The translations under genes and the position numbers were made by a program. A stretch of 64,000 bases of DNA from Hydractinia symbiolongicarpus. Taxonomy: Eukaryota > Cnidaria > Hydrozoa > Anthoathecata > Hydractiniidae. Positions within the stretch are counted from its first letter, which is position 1. Each line of letters begins with the position of its first letter. Positions 24,617 to 40,800 of the stretch are shown here, piece after piece. The DNA lies in assembly GCF_029227915.1 (NCBI RefSeq), contig NC_079885.1:3534001-3598000 (forward strand), given 5' to 3'. The notes under the pieces are model-generated. The model ran no database searches and was not told the DNA's origin. It saw only the letters and a program-made list of their open reading frames with translations.

Positions 24617-27600
24617 CAGATATTACTAGGTTGCATCGCTTTTAACAGTGAATCGACTGACTGTGGGACCTAATTGAACTGATTTTAGACTTTGACCTTA
24701 TAAATGTGATAAATGAGACAATTGGACTCCAAGAAATAACATTCTTCTTAATTTGACATGATTGCTGGAACTCAGCAATTACACTGGGCGCTGTGATCGC
24801 TTTTAACAGTGAAACAATTGACTGTGGGACCTAATTGAACTGATTTTAGACTTTGACCTTATAAATGTGATAAATGAGACAATTGGACTCCAAGAAATAA
24901 CATTCTTCTTAATTTGACATGATTGCAGGAACTCAGCAATTACACTGGGCGCTGTGATCGCTTTTAACAGTGAAACAATTGACTGTGGAACCTAATTGAA
25001 CTAATATTAGACTTTGACCTTATAAATGTGATAACTAAGACAATTGGACTCCAAGAAATAACATTCTTCTTAATTTGACATGATAGCTGGAACTCAGCAA
25101 TTACACTGGGCGCTGTGGTAGCGCTTCATTGAATAATTTAGATAAATAAGTTATTTTTTACTGTGGGACCAATCCTAGCGGTTAGTTGGCGCTGGAAAAA
25201 TAGAGACAGTTCCAAAAACTACATTTCATTAAGTTTCTAACAGTATCAGCTCGTTTGAGTTACAATGGTTCTGTCACATACTCGTACCAAAATGTATTCA
25301 GAGATGTGTTTCTGACATTACCATGTTGCATGGCTTTTAACAGTGAAACGATTGACTGTGGGACTTAATTGAACTGATTTTAGACTTTGACTTTATAAAT
25401 GTGATAAATAAGACAATTGGGCTGCAAGAAATAACATTCTTCTTAATTTGACATGATTGCTGGAACTCAGCAATTACACTGGGCGCTGTGGTAGCGCTTC
25501 ATTAAAAAATTTTGAAAAATAAGTCATTTTTTACTGTGGGACCAATCCAAGCCGTTAGTGCGCGCTGAAGAAATAGAGACAGTGTCAAAAACTACATTTC
25601 ATTGAGTTTCTAACAGTATCCGTCCTTTTGAGGTACAACGGTTGCGTCACATACTCGTACCAAAATGTATTCAGAGATGTGTTTCTGACATTACCATGTT
25701 GCATGGCTTTTAACAGTGAAACGATTGACTGTGGGACTTAATTGAACTGATTTTAGACTTTGACTTTATAAATGTGATAAATAAGACAATTGGGCTGCAA
25801 GAAATAACATTCTTCTTAATTTGACATGATTGCTGGAACTCAGCAATTACACTGGGCGCTGTGGTAGCGCTTCATTAAAAAATTTTGAAAAATAAGTCAT
25901 TTTTTACTGTGGGACCAATCCAAGCCGTTAGTGCGCGCTGAAGAAATAGAGACAGTGTCAAAAACTACATTTCATTGAGTTTCTAACAGTATCCGTCCTT
26001 TTGAGGTACAACGGTTGCGTCACATACTCGTACCAAAATGTATTCAGCGATGTGTTTCTGACATTACCAGGTTGCATGGCTTTTAACAGTGAAACGATTG
26101 ACTGTGGGACTTAACTGAACTGATTTTAGACTTTGATCTCATAAATGTGATAAATGAGACCATTGGACTCCAATAAATAACATTCTTCTTAATTTGACAT
26201 GATTCCTGAACCTCAGCAATTACACTGGGCGCTGTGGTAGCGCTTCATTAAAAAGTTTAGATAAATAAGTCATTTTTTACTCTGGGACCAATCCTAGCCG
26301 GTAGTGCGCGCTGAAGAAATAGAAACAGTTTCAAAAACTAAATTTCATTGAGTTTCTAACGGCATCCGTCCGTTTGAAGTACAACGGTTGCGTCACATAT
26401 TTCTACCAACATATATTCTGCGATATGTTTCTGACATTACTAGGTTGCATCGCTTTAACAGTGAAACGATTGACTGTGGGATTTAATTGAACTGATTTTA
26501 GACTTTTACCTTATATATGTGATAAATGACACAATTGGACTGCAAGCAATATCATTCTTTCTAATTTGACATGATTGCCGGAACTCAGCAATTACACTGG
26601 ACGCTGCGGTAGCTCTTATTAAAAGATTTAGATAAATAAGTGATTCTGTACTGTTGGACTAATCGTAGCCGTTAGTGCGCGCTGAAAAAAAGAGACAGTT
26701 TCAAAAATTATATTTCATTGACTTTCTAACGGTACCAGCCCGTTTGAGTTACAACGGTTCCGTCACATACTCGTACCAAAATGTATTCAGCAACATTTTT
26801 CTGACATTACTAGGTCGCATGGCTTTTAACAGTGAAACGATTGACTGTGGGACCTAATTGAACTGATTTTAGACTTTGACCTTATAAATGTGATAAATGA
26901 GACAATTGGGCTGCAAGAAATAATATTCTTCTCAGTTTTACATGATTGCTGAAACTCAGGGATTACACTGGGCGCTGTGGTAGCGTTTCAAATAAAAATT
27001 TAGATAAATTGGTCATTTTTTACTGTGGGACCAATCCTAGCCGTTAGTGCGTGCTGAAGAAATAGAGACAGTTTCAAAAACTACATTTCATTGAGTTTCT
27101 AACGGTATCCGTCCGTTTGAGGTACAACGGTTGCGTCACATATTCGTACCAACATGTATTTAGCGATATGTTTCAGATATTACTAGGTTGCATCGCTTTT
27201 AACAGTGAATCGACTGACTGTGGGACCTAATTGAACTGATTTTAGACTTTGACCTTATAAATGTGATAAATGAGACAATTGGACTCCAAGAAATAACATT
27301 CTTCTTAATTTGACATGATTGCTGGAACTCAGCAATTACACTGGGCGCTGTGATCGCTTTTAACAGTGAAACAATTGACTGTGGGACCTAATTGAACTGA
27401 TTTTAGACTTTGACCTTATAAATGTGATAAATGAGACAATTGGACTCCAAGAAATAACATTCTTCTTAATTTGACATGATTGCAGGAACTCAGCAATTAC
27501 ACTGGGCGCTGTGATCGCTTTTAACAGTGAAACAATTGACTGTGGAACCTAATTGAACTAATATTAGACTTTGACCTTATAAATGTGATAACTAAGACAA

Positions 27601-30600
27601 TTGGACTCCAAGAAATAACATTCTTCTTAATTTGACATGATAGCTGGAACTCAGCAATTACACTGGGCGCTGTGGTAGCGCTTCATTGAATAATTTAGAT
27701 AAATAAGTTATTTTTTACTGTGGGACCAATCCTAGCGGTTAGTTGGCGCTGGAAAAATAGAGACAGTTCCAAAAACTACATTTCATTAAGTTTCTAACAG
27801 TATCCGTCCGTTTGAGGTACAACGGTTGCGTCACATATTTGTACCAACATATATTTTGCGATATGTTTCTGATATTACTAGGTTGCATCGCTTTTAACAG
27901 TGAAACGATTTACTGTGGGAATTAATTGAACAGATTTTAGACTTTGACCTTATAAATGTGATAAATGAGACAATTGGACTCCAAGAAATAACATTCTTCT
28001 TAATTTGGCATGATTGCTGGAACTCAGCATTTACACTGGGCGCTGTGGTAGCGCTTCATTAAAAAATTTTGATAAATAAGTCATTTGTTACTGTGGGACC
28101 AATCCTAGCCATTAGTGCGCGCTGAAGAAATAGAGACAGTTTCAAAAACTACATTTCATTGAGTTTCTAACGGTATCCGTCCGTTTGAAGTACAACGGTT
28201 GCGTCACATATTCGTAGCAACATGTATTTAGCGATATGTTTCTGATATTACTAGGTTGCATCGCTTTTAACAGTGAAACGATTGACTGTGGGACCTAATT
28301 GAAATGATTTTAGACTTTGACTTCATAAATGTGATAAATGAGACAATTTGGCTGCAAGAAATAATATTCTTCTTAGTTTGACATGATTGCTGAAACTCAG
28401 CGATTAAACTGGGCGCTGTGTTTGCGTTTCAATAAAAATTTAGATCAATAAGTCATTTTTTACTGTGGGACCAATCCTAGCCATTAGTGCGTGCTGAAGA
28501 AATAGAGACAATTTCACAAACTACATTTCATTGAGTTTCTAACGGTGTCCGTCCGTTTGAAGTACAACGGTTGCGTCACATATTCGTACCAACATGTATT
28601 TAGCGATATGTTTCAGATATTACTAGGTTGCATCGCTTTTAACAGTGAATCGACTGACTGTGGGACCTAATTGAACTGATTTTAGACTTTGACCTTATAA
28701 ATGTGATAAATGAGACAATTGGACTCCAAGAAATAACATTCTTCTTAATTTGACATGATTGCTGGAACTCAGCAATTACACTGGGCGCTGTGATCGCTTT
28801 TAACAGTGAAACAATTGACTGTGGGACCTAATTGAACTGATTTTAGACTTTGACCTTATAAATGTGATAAATGAGACAATTGGACTCCAAGAAATAACAT
28901 TCTTCTTAATTTGACATGATTGCAGGAACTCAGCAATTACACTGGGCGCTGTGATCGCTTTTAACAGTGAAACAATTGACTGTGGAACCTAATTGAACTA
29001 ATATTAGACTTTGACCTTATAAATGTGATAACTAAGACAATTGGACTCCAAGAAATAACATTCTTCTTAATTTGACATGATAGCTGGAACTCAGCAATTA
29101 CACTGGGCGCTGTGGTAGCGCTTCATTGAATAATTTAGATAAATAAGTTATTTTTTACTGTGGGACCAATCCTAGCGGTTAGTTGGCGCTGGAAAAATAG
29201 AGACAGTTCCAAAAACTACATTTCATTAAGTTTCTAACAGTATCAGCTCGTTTGAGTTACAATGGTTCTGTCACATACTCGTACCAAAATGTATTCAGAG
29301 ATGTGTTTCTGACATTACCATGTTGCATGGCTTTTAACAGTGAAACGATTGACTGTGGGACTTAATTGAACTGATTTTAGACTTTGACTTTATAAATGTG
29401 ATAAATAAGACAATTGGGCTGCAAGAAATAACATTCTTCTTAATTTGACATGATTGCTGGAACTCAGCAATTACACTGGGCGCTGTGGTAGCGCTTCATT
29501 AAAAAATTTTGAAAAATAAGTCATTTTTTACTGCGGGACCAATCCAAGCCGTTAGTGCGCGCTGAAGAAATAGAGACAGTGTCAAAAACTACATTTCATT
29601 GAGTTTCTAACAGTATCCGTCCTTTTGAGGTACAACGGTTGCGTCACATACTCGTACCAAAATGTATTCAGAGATGTGTTTCTGACATTACCATGTTGCA
29701 TGGCTTTTAACAGTGAAACGATTGACTGTGGGACTTAATTGAACTGATTTTAGACTTTGACTTTATAAATGTGATAAATAAGACAATTGGGCTGCAAGAA
29801 ATAACATTCTTCTTAATTTGACATGATTGCTGGAACTCAGCAATTACACTGGGCGCTGTGGTAGCGCTTCATTAAAAAATTTTGAAAAATAAGTCATTTT
29901 TTACTGTGGGACCAATCCAAGCCGTTAGTGCGCGCTGAAGAAATAGAGACAGTGTCAAAAACTACATTTCATTGAGTTTCTAACAGTATCCGTCCTTTTG
30001 AGGTACAACGGTTGCGTCACATACTCGTACCAAAATGTATTCAGCGATGTGTTTCTGACATTACCAGGTTGCATGGCTTTTAACAGTGAAACGATTGACT
30101 GTGGGACTTAACTGAACTGATTTTAGACTTTGATCTCATAAATGTGATAAATGAGACCATTGGACTCCAATAAATAACATTCTTCTTAATTTGACATGAT
30201 TCCTGAATCTCAGCAATTACACTGGGCGCTGTGGTAGCGCTTCATTAAAAAGTTTAGATAAATAAGTCATTTTTTACTCTGGGACCAATCCTAGCCGGTA
30301 GTGCGCGCTGAAGAAATAGAAACAGTTTCAAAAACTACATTTCATTGAGTTTCTAACGGCATCCGTCCGTTTGAAGTACAACGGTTGCGTCACATATTTC
30401 TACCAACATATATTCTGCGATATGTTTCTGACATTACTAGGTTGCATCGCTTTAACAGTGAAACGATTGACTGTGGGATTTAATTGAACTGATTTTAGAC
30501 TTTTACCTTATATATGTGATAAATGACACAATTGGACTGCAAGCAATATCATTCTTTCTAATTTGACATGATTGCCGGAACTCAGCAATTACACTGGACG

Positions 30601-32610
30601 CTGCGGTAGCTCTTATTAAAAGATTTAGATAAATAAGTGATTCTGTACTGTTGGACTAATCGTAGCCGTTAGTGCGCGCTGAAAAAAAGAGACAGTTTCA
30701 AAAATTATATTTCATTGACTTTCTAACGGTACCAGCCCGTTTGAGTTACAACGGTTCCGTCACATACTCGTACCAAAATGTATTCAGCAACATTTTTCTG
30801 ACATTACTAGGTTGCATGGCTTTTAACAGTGAAACGATTGACTGTGGGACCTAATTGAACTGATTTTAGACTTTCACCTTATAAATGTGATAAATGAGAC
30901 AATTGGGCTGCAAGAAATAATATTCTTCTCAGTTTTACATGATTGCTGAAACTCAGGGATTACACTGGGCGCTGTGGTAGCGTTTCAAATAAAAATTTAG
31001 ATAAATTGGTCATTTTTTACTGTGGGACCAATCCTAGCCGTTAGTGCGTGCTGAAGAAATAGAGACAGTTTCAAAAACTACATTTCATTGAGTTTCTAAC
31101 GGTATCCGTCCGTTTGAGGTACAACGGTTGCGTCACATATTCGTACCAACATGTATTTAGCGATATGTTTCAGATATTACTAGGTTGCATCGCTTTTAAC
31201 AGTGAATCGACTGACTGTGGGACCTAATTGAACTGATTTTAGACTTTGACCTTATAAATGTGATAAATGAGACAATTGGACTCCAAGAAATAACATTCTT
31301 CTTAATTTGACATGATTGCTGGAACTCAGCAATTACACTGGGCGCTGTGATCGCTTTTAACAGTGAAACAATTGACTGTGGGACCTAATTGAACTGATTT
31401 TAGACTTTGACCTTATAAATGTGATAAATGAGACAATTGGACTCCAAGAAATAACATTCTTCTTAATTTGACATGATTGCAGGAACTCAGCAATTACACT
31501 GGGCGCTGTGATCGCTTTTAACAGTGAAACAATTGACTGTGGAACCTAATTGAACTAATATTAGACTTTGACCTTATAAATGTGATAACTAAGACAATTG
31601 GACTCCAAGAAATAACATTCTTCTTAATTTGACATGATAGCTGGAACTCAGCAATTACACTGGGCGCTGTGGTAGCGCTTCATTGAATAATTTAGATAAA
31701 TAAGTCATTTTTTACTGTGGGACCAATCCTAGCGGTTAGTTGGCGCTGGAAAAATAGAGACAGTTCCAAAAACTACATTTCATTAAGTTTCTAACAGTAT
31801 CCGTCCGTTTGAGGTACAACGGTTGCGTCACATATTTGTACCAACATATATTTTGCGATATGTTTCTGATATTACTAGGTTGCATCGCTTTTAACAGTGA
31901 AACGATTTACTGTGGGAATTAATTGAACAGATTTTAGACTTTGACCTTATAAATGTGATAAATGAGACAATTGGACTCCAAGAAATAACATTCTTCTTAA
32001 TTTGGCATGATTGCTGGAACTCAGCATTTACACTGGGCGCTGTGGTAGCGCTTCATTAAAAAATTTTGATAAATAAGTCATTTGTTACTGTGGGACCAAT
32101 CCTAGCCATTAGTGCGCGCTGAAGAAATAGAGACAGTTTCAAAAACTACATTTCATTGAGTTTCTAACGGTATCCGTCCGTTTGAAGTACAACGGTTGCG
32201 TCACATATTCGTAGCAACATGTATTTAGCGATATGTTTCTGATATTACTAGGTTGCATCGCTTTTAACAGTGAAACGATTGACTGTGGGACCTAATTGAA
32301 ATGATTTTAGACTTTGACTTCATAAATGTGATAAATGAGACAATTTGGCTGCAAGAAATAATATTCTTCTTAGTTTGACATGATTGCTGAAACTCAGCGA
32401 TTAAACTGGGCGCTGTGTTTGCGTTTCAATAAAAATTTAGATCAATAAGTCATTTTTTACTGTGGGACCAATCCTAGCCATTAGTGCGTGCTGAAGAAAT
32501 AGAGACAATTTCACAAACTACATTTCATTGAGTTTCTAACGGTGTCCGTCCGTTTGAAGTACAACGGTTGCGTCACATATTCGTACCAACATGTATTTAG
32601 CGATATGTTT
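24617..32610. repeat. two tandem copies of a 3,997-bp higher-order repeat
   Basis: The marker cagatattactaggttgcat occurs at 24617, 27174, 28614 and 31171: steps of 2,557, 1,440 and 2,557, so pairs are offset by exactly 3,997. Another marker (gctgaaaaaaagagacagtt) at 26668 and 30665 has the same offset. The two units are nearly identical by eye. Confidence 0.85.
24796..25117. repeat. 161-bp internally deleted monomers (example pair)
   Basis: The sequence gcgctgtg is joined directly to atcgcttttaacag, skipping about 210 bp of the monomer. Junctions at 24796 and 24957 are 161 bp apart. The same junction recurs near 27353, 27514, 28793, 28954, 31350, 31511, 36890, 38160, 38321, 45938 and 52794. 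Confidence 0.85.
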
Positions 32611-35600
32611 CTGATATTACTAGGTTGCATCGCTTTTAACAGTGAAACGATTTACTGTGGGACCTAATTGAACTGATTTTAGACTTTGACCTCATAAATG
32701 TGATAAATGAGACAATTTGGCTGCAAGAAATAACATTTTTCTTAGTTTTACATGATTGCTGAAACTCAGGGATTACACTGGGCGCTGTGGTAGCGTTTCA
32801 ATTAAAAATTTAGATAAATAAGTCATTTTTTACTGTTTGACCAATCCTAGCCGTTAGTGCGCGCTGAAGAAATAGAGACAGTTTCAAAAGCTACATTTCA
32901 TTGAGTTTCTAACGGTATCCGTCCGTTTGAAGTACAACGGTTGCGTCACATATTCGTACCAACATGTATTTAGCGATATGTTTCTGATATTACTAGGTTG
33001 CATCGCTTTTAACAGTGAAACGATTGACTGTGGAACATAATTAAACTGATTTTGGACTTTGACCTCATAAATGTCATAAATGAGACAATTTCGCTGCAAG
33101 AAATAATATTCTCCTTAGTTCTACATGATTGCTGAAACTCAGGGATTACACTGGGCGCTGTGGTAGCGCTTCAATTAAAAATTTAGATAAATAAGTCATT
33201 TTTTACTGTGGGGCCAATCCTAGCGGTTAGTTCGCGCTGGCAAAATAGAGACAGTTTCAAAAATTACATTTCATTAAGTTTCTAACAGTATCCGTCCGTT
33301 TGAGGTACAACGGTTGCGTCACATATTTGTACCAACATATATTTTCCGATATGTTTCTGATATTACTAGGTTGCATCGCTTTTAACAGTGAAACGATTTA
33401 GTGTGGGAATAAATTGAACTGATTTTCGACTTTGACCTTATAAATGTGATAAATGAGACAATTGGACTCCAAGAAATAACATTCTTCTTAATTTGACATG
33501 ATTGCTGAAACTCAGCATTTACACTGGGCGCTGTGGTAGCGCTTCATTAAAAAATTTTGATAAATAAGTCATTTTTTACTCTGGGACCAATCCAAGCCAT
33601 TAGTGCGCGCTGAAGAAATAGAGACAGTTTCAAAAACTACATTTCATTGAGTTTCTAACGGTATCCGTCCGTTTGAAGTACAACGGTTGCGTCACATATT
33701 CGTACCAACATGTATTTAGCGATATGTTTCTGATATTACTAGGTTGCATCGCTTTTAACAGTGAAACGATTGACTGTGGGACCTAATTGAACTGATTTTA
33801 GACTTTGACCTCATAAATGTGATAAATGAGACAATTTGGCTGCAAGAAATAATATTCTTCTTAGCTTTACATGATTGCTGAAACTCAGGGATTACACTGG
33901 GCGCTGTGGTAGCGTTTCAATTAAAAATTTAGATAAATAAGTCATTTTTTACTGTGGGACCAATCCTAGCCGTTAGTGCGCACTGAAGAAATAGAGACAG
34001 TTTCAAAATCTACAATTCAGTGAGTTTCTAACGGTATCCGTCCGTTTGAAGTAAAACGGTTGCGTCACATATTCGTACCGACATGTATTTAGCGATATGT
34101 TTCTGATAATACCAGGTTGCATCGTTTTTAACAGTGAAACAATGGACTGCGGGACCTAATTGAACTGATTTTAGATTTTGACTTTATAAATGTGATAAAT
34201 GAGACCATTGGACTCCAATAAATAACATTCTTCTTAATTTGACATGATTGCTGAAACTTAGCATTTACACTGGTCGCTGTGGTAGCGCTTCATTAAAAAT
34301 TTTTGATAAATAAGTCATTTTTTACTGTGGGACCAATCGTAGCCATTAGTGCGCGCTGAAGAAATAGAGACAGTTTCAAAAACTACATTTCATTGAGTTT
34401 CTAACGGCATCCGTCCGTTTGAAGTACAACGGTTGCGTCACATATTTCTACCAACATATATTCTGCGATATGTTTCTGATATTACTAGGTTGCATCGCTT
34501 TTAACAGTGAAACGATTGACTGTGGGACTTAATTGAACTGATTTTAGATTTTGACCTCATAAATGTGATAAATGAGACAATTTGGCTGCAAGAAATAATA
34601 TTCTTCTTAGCTTTACATGATTGCTGAAACTCAGGGATTACACTGGGCGCTGTGGTGGCGTTTCAATTAAAAATTTAGATAAATAAGTCATTTTTTACTG
34701 TGGGACCAATCCTAGCCGTTAGTGCGCGCTGAAGAAATAGAGAAATTTTCAAAACCAACATTTCATTGAGTTTCTAACGGTATCCGTCCGTTTGAAGTAA
34801 AACGGTTGCGTCACATATTCGTACCGACATGTATTTAGCGATATGTTTCTGATAATACCAGGTTGCATCGTTTTTAACATTGAAACAATTGACTGCGGGA
34901 CCTAATTGAACTGATTTTAGACTTTGACTTTATAAATGTGATAAATGAGACAATTGGACTCCAAGAAATAACATTCTTCTTAATTTGACATGATTGCTGG
35001 AACTCAGCAATTACACTGGGCGCTGTGGTAGCGCTTCATTAAAAAATTTTGATAAATAAGTCATTTTTTACTGTGGGACCAATCCTAGCCATTAGTGCGC
35101 GCTGAAGAAATAGAGACAGTTTCCCAAATTTTATTTTATTGACTTTCTAACGGTATCAATCCGTTTGAGTTACAACGGTTCCGTCACATACTCGTACCAA
35201 AATGTGTTCAGCGATATTTTTCTGACATTACTAGGTTGCATGGCTTTTAACAGTGAAACGATTGACTGTGGGACATATTTGAACTGATTTTAGACTTTGA
35301 CTTTATGAATGTGATAAATGAGACAATTTGGCTGCAAGAAATAATATTCCTCTTAGTTTGACATGATTGCTGAAACTCAGCGATTACACTGGGCGCTGTG
35401 GTAGCGTTTCAATTAAAAATTTAGATAAATAAGTCATTTTTTACTGTGGGACCAATCCTAGCGGTTAGTTCGCGCTGGAAAAATAGACACAGTTCCAAAA
35501 ACTACATTCCATTGAGTTTCTAACGGTATCCGTCCGTTTGAAGTACAACGGTTGCGTCACATATTCGTACCAACATGTATTTAGCGATATGTTTCTGATA

Positions 35601-37793
35601 TTACTAGGTTGCATCGCTTTTAACAGTGAAACGATTGACTGTAAGACCTAATTGAACTGATTATAGACTTTGACCTCATAAATGTGATAAATGAGACAAT
35701 TTGGCTGCAAGAAATAATATTCTTCTTAGCTTTACATGATTGCTGAAACTCAGGGAATACACTGGGCGCTGTGGTAGCGTTTCAAATAAAAATTTAGATA
35801 AATAAGTCATTTTTTACTGTGGGACCAATCCTAGACGTTAGTGCGCGCTGAAGAAATAGAGACAGTTTCAAAAACTACATTTCATTGAGTTTCTAACAGT
35901 ATCCGTCCTTTTGAGGTACAACGGTTGCGTCACATACTCGTACCAAAATGTATTCAGCGATGTGTTTCTGACATTACCAGGTTGCATGGCTTTTAACAGT
36001 GAAACGATTGACTGTGGGACTTAATTGAACTGGTTTTAGACTTTGACCTTATAAATGTGATAAATGAGACCATTGGACTCCAATAAATAACATTCTTCTT
36101 AATTTGACATGATTCCTAAATCTCATCAATTACACTGGGCGCTGTGGTAGCGCTTCATTAAAAAGTTTAGATAAATAAGTCATTTTTTACTCAGGGACCA
36201 ACCCTAGCCGTTAGTGCGCGCTGAAGAAATAGAAACAGTTTCAAAAACTACATTTCATTGAGTTTCTAACGGCATCCGTTCGTTTAAAGTACAACGGTTG
36301 CGTCACATATTTCTACCAACATATATTCTGCGATATGTTTCTGACATTACTAGGTTGCATCGCTTTAACAGTAAAACGATTGACTGTGGGCTTTAATTGA
36401 ACTGATTTTAGACTTTTACCCTATATATGGGATAAATGACACAATTGGACTGCAAGCAATATCATTCTTCCTAATTTGACATGATTGCCGGAACTCAGCA
36501 ATTACACTGGACGCTGCGGTAGCTCTTATTAAAAGATTTAGATAAATAAGTGATTCTGTACTGTTGGACTAATCGTAGCCGTTAGTGCGCGCTGAAAAAA
36601 AGAGACAGTTTCAAAAATTATATTTCATTGACTTTCTAACGGTACCAGCCCGTTTGAGTTACAACGGTTCCGTCACATATTCGTACCGACATGTATTTAG
36701 CGATATGTTTCAGATATTACTAGGTTGCATCGCTTTTAACAGTGAATCGACTGACTGTGGGACCTAATTGAACTGATTTTAGACTTTGACCTTATAAATG
36801 TGATAAATGAGACAATTGGACTCCAAGAAATAACATTCTTCTTAATTTGACATGATTGCTGGAACTCAGCAATTACACTGGGCGCTGTGATCGCTTTTAA
36901 CAGTGAAACAATTGACTGTGGGACCTAATTGAACTGATTTTAGACTTTGACCTTATAAATGTGATAAATGAGACAATTGGACTCCAAGAAATAACATTCT
37001 TCTTAATTTGACATGATTGCTGGAACTCAGCATTTACACTGGGCGCTGTGGTAGCGCTTCATTAAAAAATTTTGATAAATAAGTCATTTGTTACTGTGGG
37101 ACCAATCCTAGCCATTAGTGCGCGCTGAAGAAATAGAGACAGTTTCAAAAACTACATTTCATTGAGTTTCTAACGGTATCCGTCCGTTTGAAGTACAACG
37201 GTTGCGTCACATATTCGTAGCAACATGTATTTAGCGATATGTTTCTGATATTACTTGGTTGCATCGCTTTTAACAGTGAAACGATTGACTGTTGGACCTA
37301 ATTGAAATGATTTTAGACTTTGACCTCATAAATGTGATAAATGAGACAATTTGGCTGCAAGAAATAATATTCTTCTTAGTTTTACATGTTTGCTGAAACT
37401 CAGAAATTACACTGGACGCTGCGGTAGCTCTTATTAAAAGATTTAGATAAATAAGTGATTCTGTTCTGTTGGACTAATCGTAGCCGTTAGTGCGCGCTGA
37501 AAAAAAGAGACAGTTTCAAAAATTATATTTCATTGACTTTCTAACGGTACCAGCCCGTTTGAGTTACAACGGTTCCGTCACATACTCGTACCAAAATGTA
37601 CTCAGCAACATTTTTCTGACATTACTAGGTTGCATGGCTTTTAACAGTGAAACGATTGACTGTGGGACTTAATTGTGCTGATTTTAGACTTTGACTTTAT
37701 AAATGTGATAAATGAGACGATTAAGCTGCAAGAAATAACATTCTTCTCAGTTTTACATGATAGCTGAAACTCAGGGATTACACTGGGCGCTGT

Positions 37794-37855
37794 GGTAGCG
37801 TTTCAAATAATCCTAGCCGTTAGTGGTAGCGTTTCAAATAATCCTAGCCGTTAGT
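37794..37855. repeat. 31-bp tandem doublet at a satellite deletion junction
   Basis: ggtagcgtttcaaataatcc followed by tagccgttagt, twice. The usual spacer aaaaatttagataaataagtc is missing. It also occurs at 46840-46901, 9,046 bp away. Confidence 0.85.
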
Positions 37856-40800
37856 GCGCGCTGAAGAAATAGAGACAGTTTCAAAAACTACATTTCATTG
37901 AGTTTCTAACGGTATCCGTCCGTTTGAGGTACAACGGTTGCGTCACATATTCGTACCAACATGTATTTAGCGATATGTTTCAGATATTACTAGGTTGCAT
38001 CGCTTTTAACAGTGAATCGACTGACTGTGGGACCTAATTGAACTGATTTTAGACTTTGACCTTATAAATGTGATAAATGAGACAATTGGACTCCAAGAAA
38101 TAACATTCTTCTTAATTTGACATGATTGCTGGAACTCAGCAATTACACTGGGCGCTGTGATCGCTTTTAACAGTGAAACAATTGACTGTGGGACCTAATT
38201 GAACTGATTTTAGACTTTGACCTTATAAATGTGATAAATGAGACAATTGGACTCCAAGAAATAACATTCTTCTTAATTTGACATGATTGCAGGAACTCAG
38301 CAATTACACTGGGCGCTGTGATCGCTTTTAACAGTGAAACAATTGACTGTGGAACCTAATTGAACTAATATTAGACTTTGACCTTATAAATGTGATAACT
38401 AAGACAATTGGACTCCAAGAAATAACATTCTTCTTAATTTGACATGATAGCTGGAACTCAGCAATTACACTGGCCGCTGTGGTAGCGCTTCATTGAATAA
38501 TTTAGATAAATAAGTTATTTTTTACTGTGGGACCAATCCTAGCTGTTAGTTGGCGCTGGAAAAATAGAGACAGTTCCAAAAACTACATTTCATTAAGTTT
38601 CTAACAGTATCCGTCCGTTTGAGGTACAACGGTTGCGTCACATATTTGTACCAACATATATTTTGCGATATGTTTCTGATATTACTAGGTTGCATCGCTT
38701 TTAACAGTGAAACGATTTACTGTGGGAATTAATTGAACAGATTTTAGACTTTGACCTTATAAATGTGATAAATGAGACAATTGGACTCCAAGAAATAACA
38801 TTCTTCTTAATTTGGCATGATTGCTGGAACTCAGCATTTACACTGGGCGCTGTGGTAGCGCTTCATTAAAAAATTTTGATAAATAAGTCATTTGTTACTG
38901 TGGGACCAATCCTAGCCATTAGTGCGCGCTGAAGAAATAGAGACAGTTTCAAAAACTACATTTCATTGAGTTTCTAACGGTATCCGTCCGTTTGAAGTAC
39001 AACGGTTGCGTCACATATTCGTAGCAACATGTATTTAGCGATATGTTTCTGATATTACTAGGTTGCATCGCTTTTAACAGTGAAACGATTGACTGTGGGA
39101 CCTAATTGAAATGATTTTAGACTTTGACTTCATAAATGTGATAAATGAGACAATTTGGCTGCAAGAAATAATATTCTTCTTAGTTTGACATGATTGCTGA
39201 AACTCAGCGATTAAACTGGGCGCTGTGTTTGCGTTTCAATAAAAATTTAGATCAATAAGTCATTTTTTACTGTGGGACCAATCCTAGCCATTAGTGCGTG
39301 CTGAAGAAATAGAGACAATTTCACAAACTACATTTCATTGAGTTTCTAACGGTGTCCGTCCGTTTGAAGTACAACGGTTGCGTCACATATTCGTACCAAC
39401 ATGTATTTAGCGATATGTTTCTGATATTACTAGGTTGCATCGCTTTTAACAGTGAAACGATTTACTGTGGGTCCTAATTGAACTGATTTTAGACTTTGAC
39501 CTCATAAATGTGATAAATGAGACAATTTGGCTGCAAGAAATAATATTTTTCTTAGTTTTACATGATTGCTGAAACTCAGGGATTACACTGGGCGCTGTGG
39601 TAGCGTTTCAATTAAAAATTTAGATAAATAAGTCATTTTTTACTGTTTGACCAATCCTAGCCGTTAGTGCGCGCTGAAGAAATAGAGACAGTTTCAAAAG
39701 CTACATTTCATTGAGTTTCTAACGGTATCCGTCCGTTTGAAGTACAACGGTTGCGTCACATATTCGTACCAACATGTATTTAGCGATATGTTTCTGATAT
39801 TACTAGGTTGCATCGCTTTTAACAGTGAAACGATTGACTGTGGAACATAATTAAACTGATTTTGGACTTTGACCTCATAAATGTCATAAATGAGACAATT
39901 TCGCTGCAAGAAATAATATTCTCCTTAGTTTTACATGATTGCTGAAACTCAGGGATTACACTGGGCGCTGTGGTAGCGCTTCAATTAAAAATTTAGATAA
40001 ATAAGTCATTTTTTACTGTGGAGCCAATCCTAGCGGTTAGTTCGCGCTGGCAAAATAGAGACAGTTTCAAAAATTACATTTCATTAAGTTTCTAACAGTA
40101 TCCGTCCGTTTGAAGTACAACGGTTGCGTCACATATTCGTACCAACATGTATTTAGCGATATGTTTCTGATATTACTAGGTTGCATCGCTTTTAACAGTG
40201 AAACGACTGACTGTGGGACCTAATTGAACTGATTTTAGACTTTGACCTCATAAATGTGATAAATGAGACAATTTGGCTGCAAGAAATAATATTCTTCTTA
40301 GCTTTACATGATTGCTGAAACTCAGGGATTACACTGGGCGCTGTGGTAGCGTTTCAATTAAAAATTTAGATAAATAAGTGATTTGTTACTGTGGGACCAA
40401 TCCTAGCCATTAGTGCGCGCTGAAGAAATAGAGACAGTTTCAAAAACTACATTTCATTGAGTTTCTAACGGTATCCGTCCGTTTGAAGTACAACGGTTGC
40501 GTCACATATTCGTAGCAACATGTATTTAGCGATATGTTTCTGATATTACTAGGTTGCATCGCTTTTAACAGTGAAACGATTGACTGTGGGACCTAATTGA
40601 AATGATTTTAGACTTTGACTTCATAAATGTGATAAATGAGACAATTTGGCTGCAAGAAATAATATTCTTCTTAGTTTGACATGATTGCTGAAACTCAGCG
40701 ATTAAACTGGGCGCTGTGTTTGCGTTTCAATAAAAATTTAGATCAATAAGTCATTTTTTACTGTGGGACCAATCCTAGCCATTAGTGCGTGCTGAAGAAA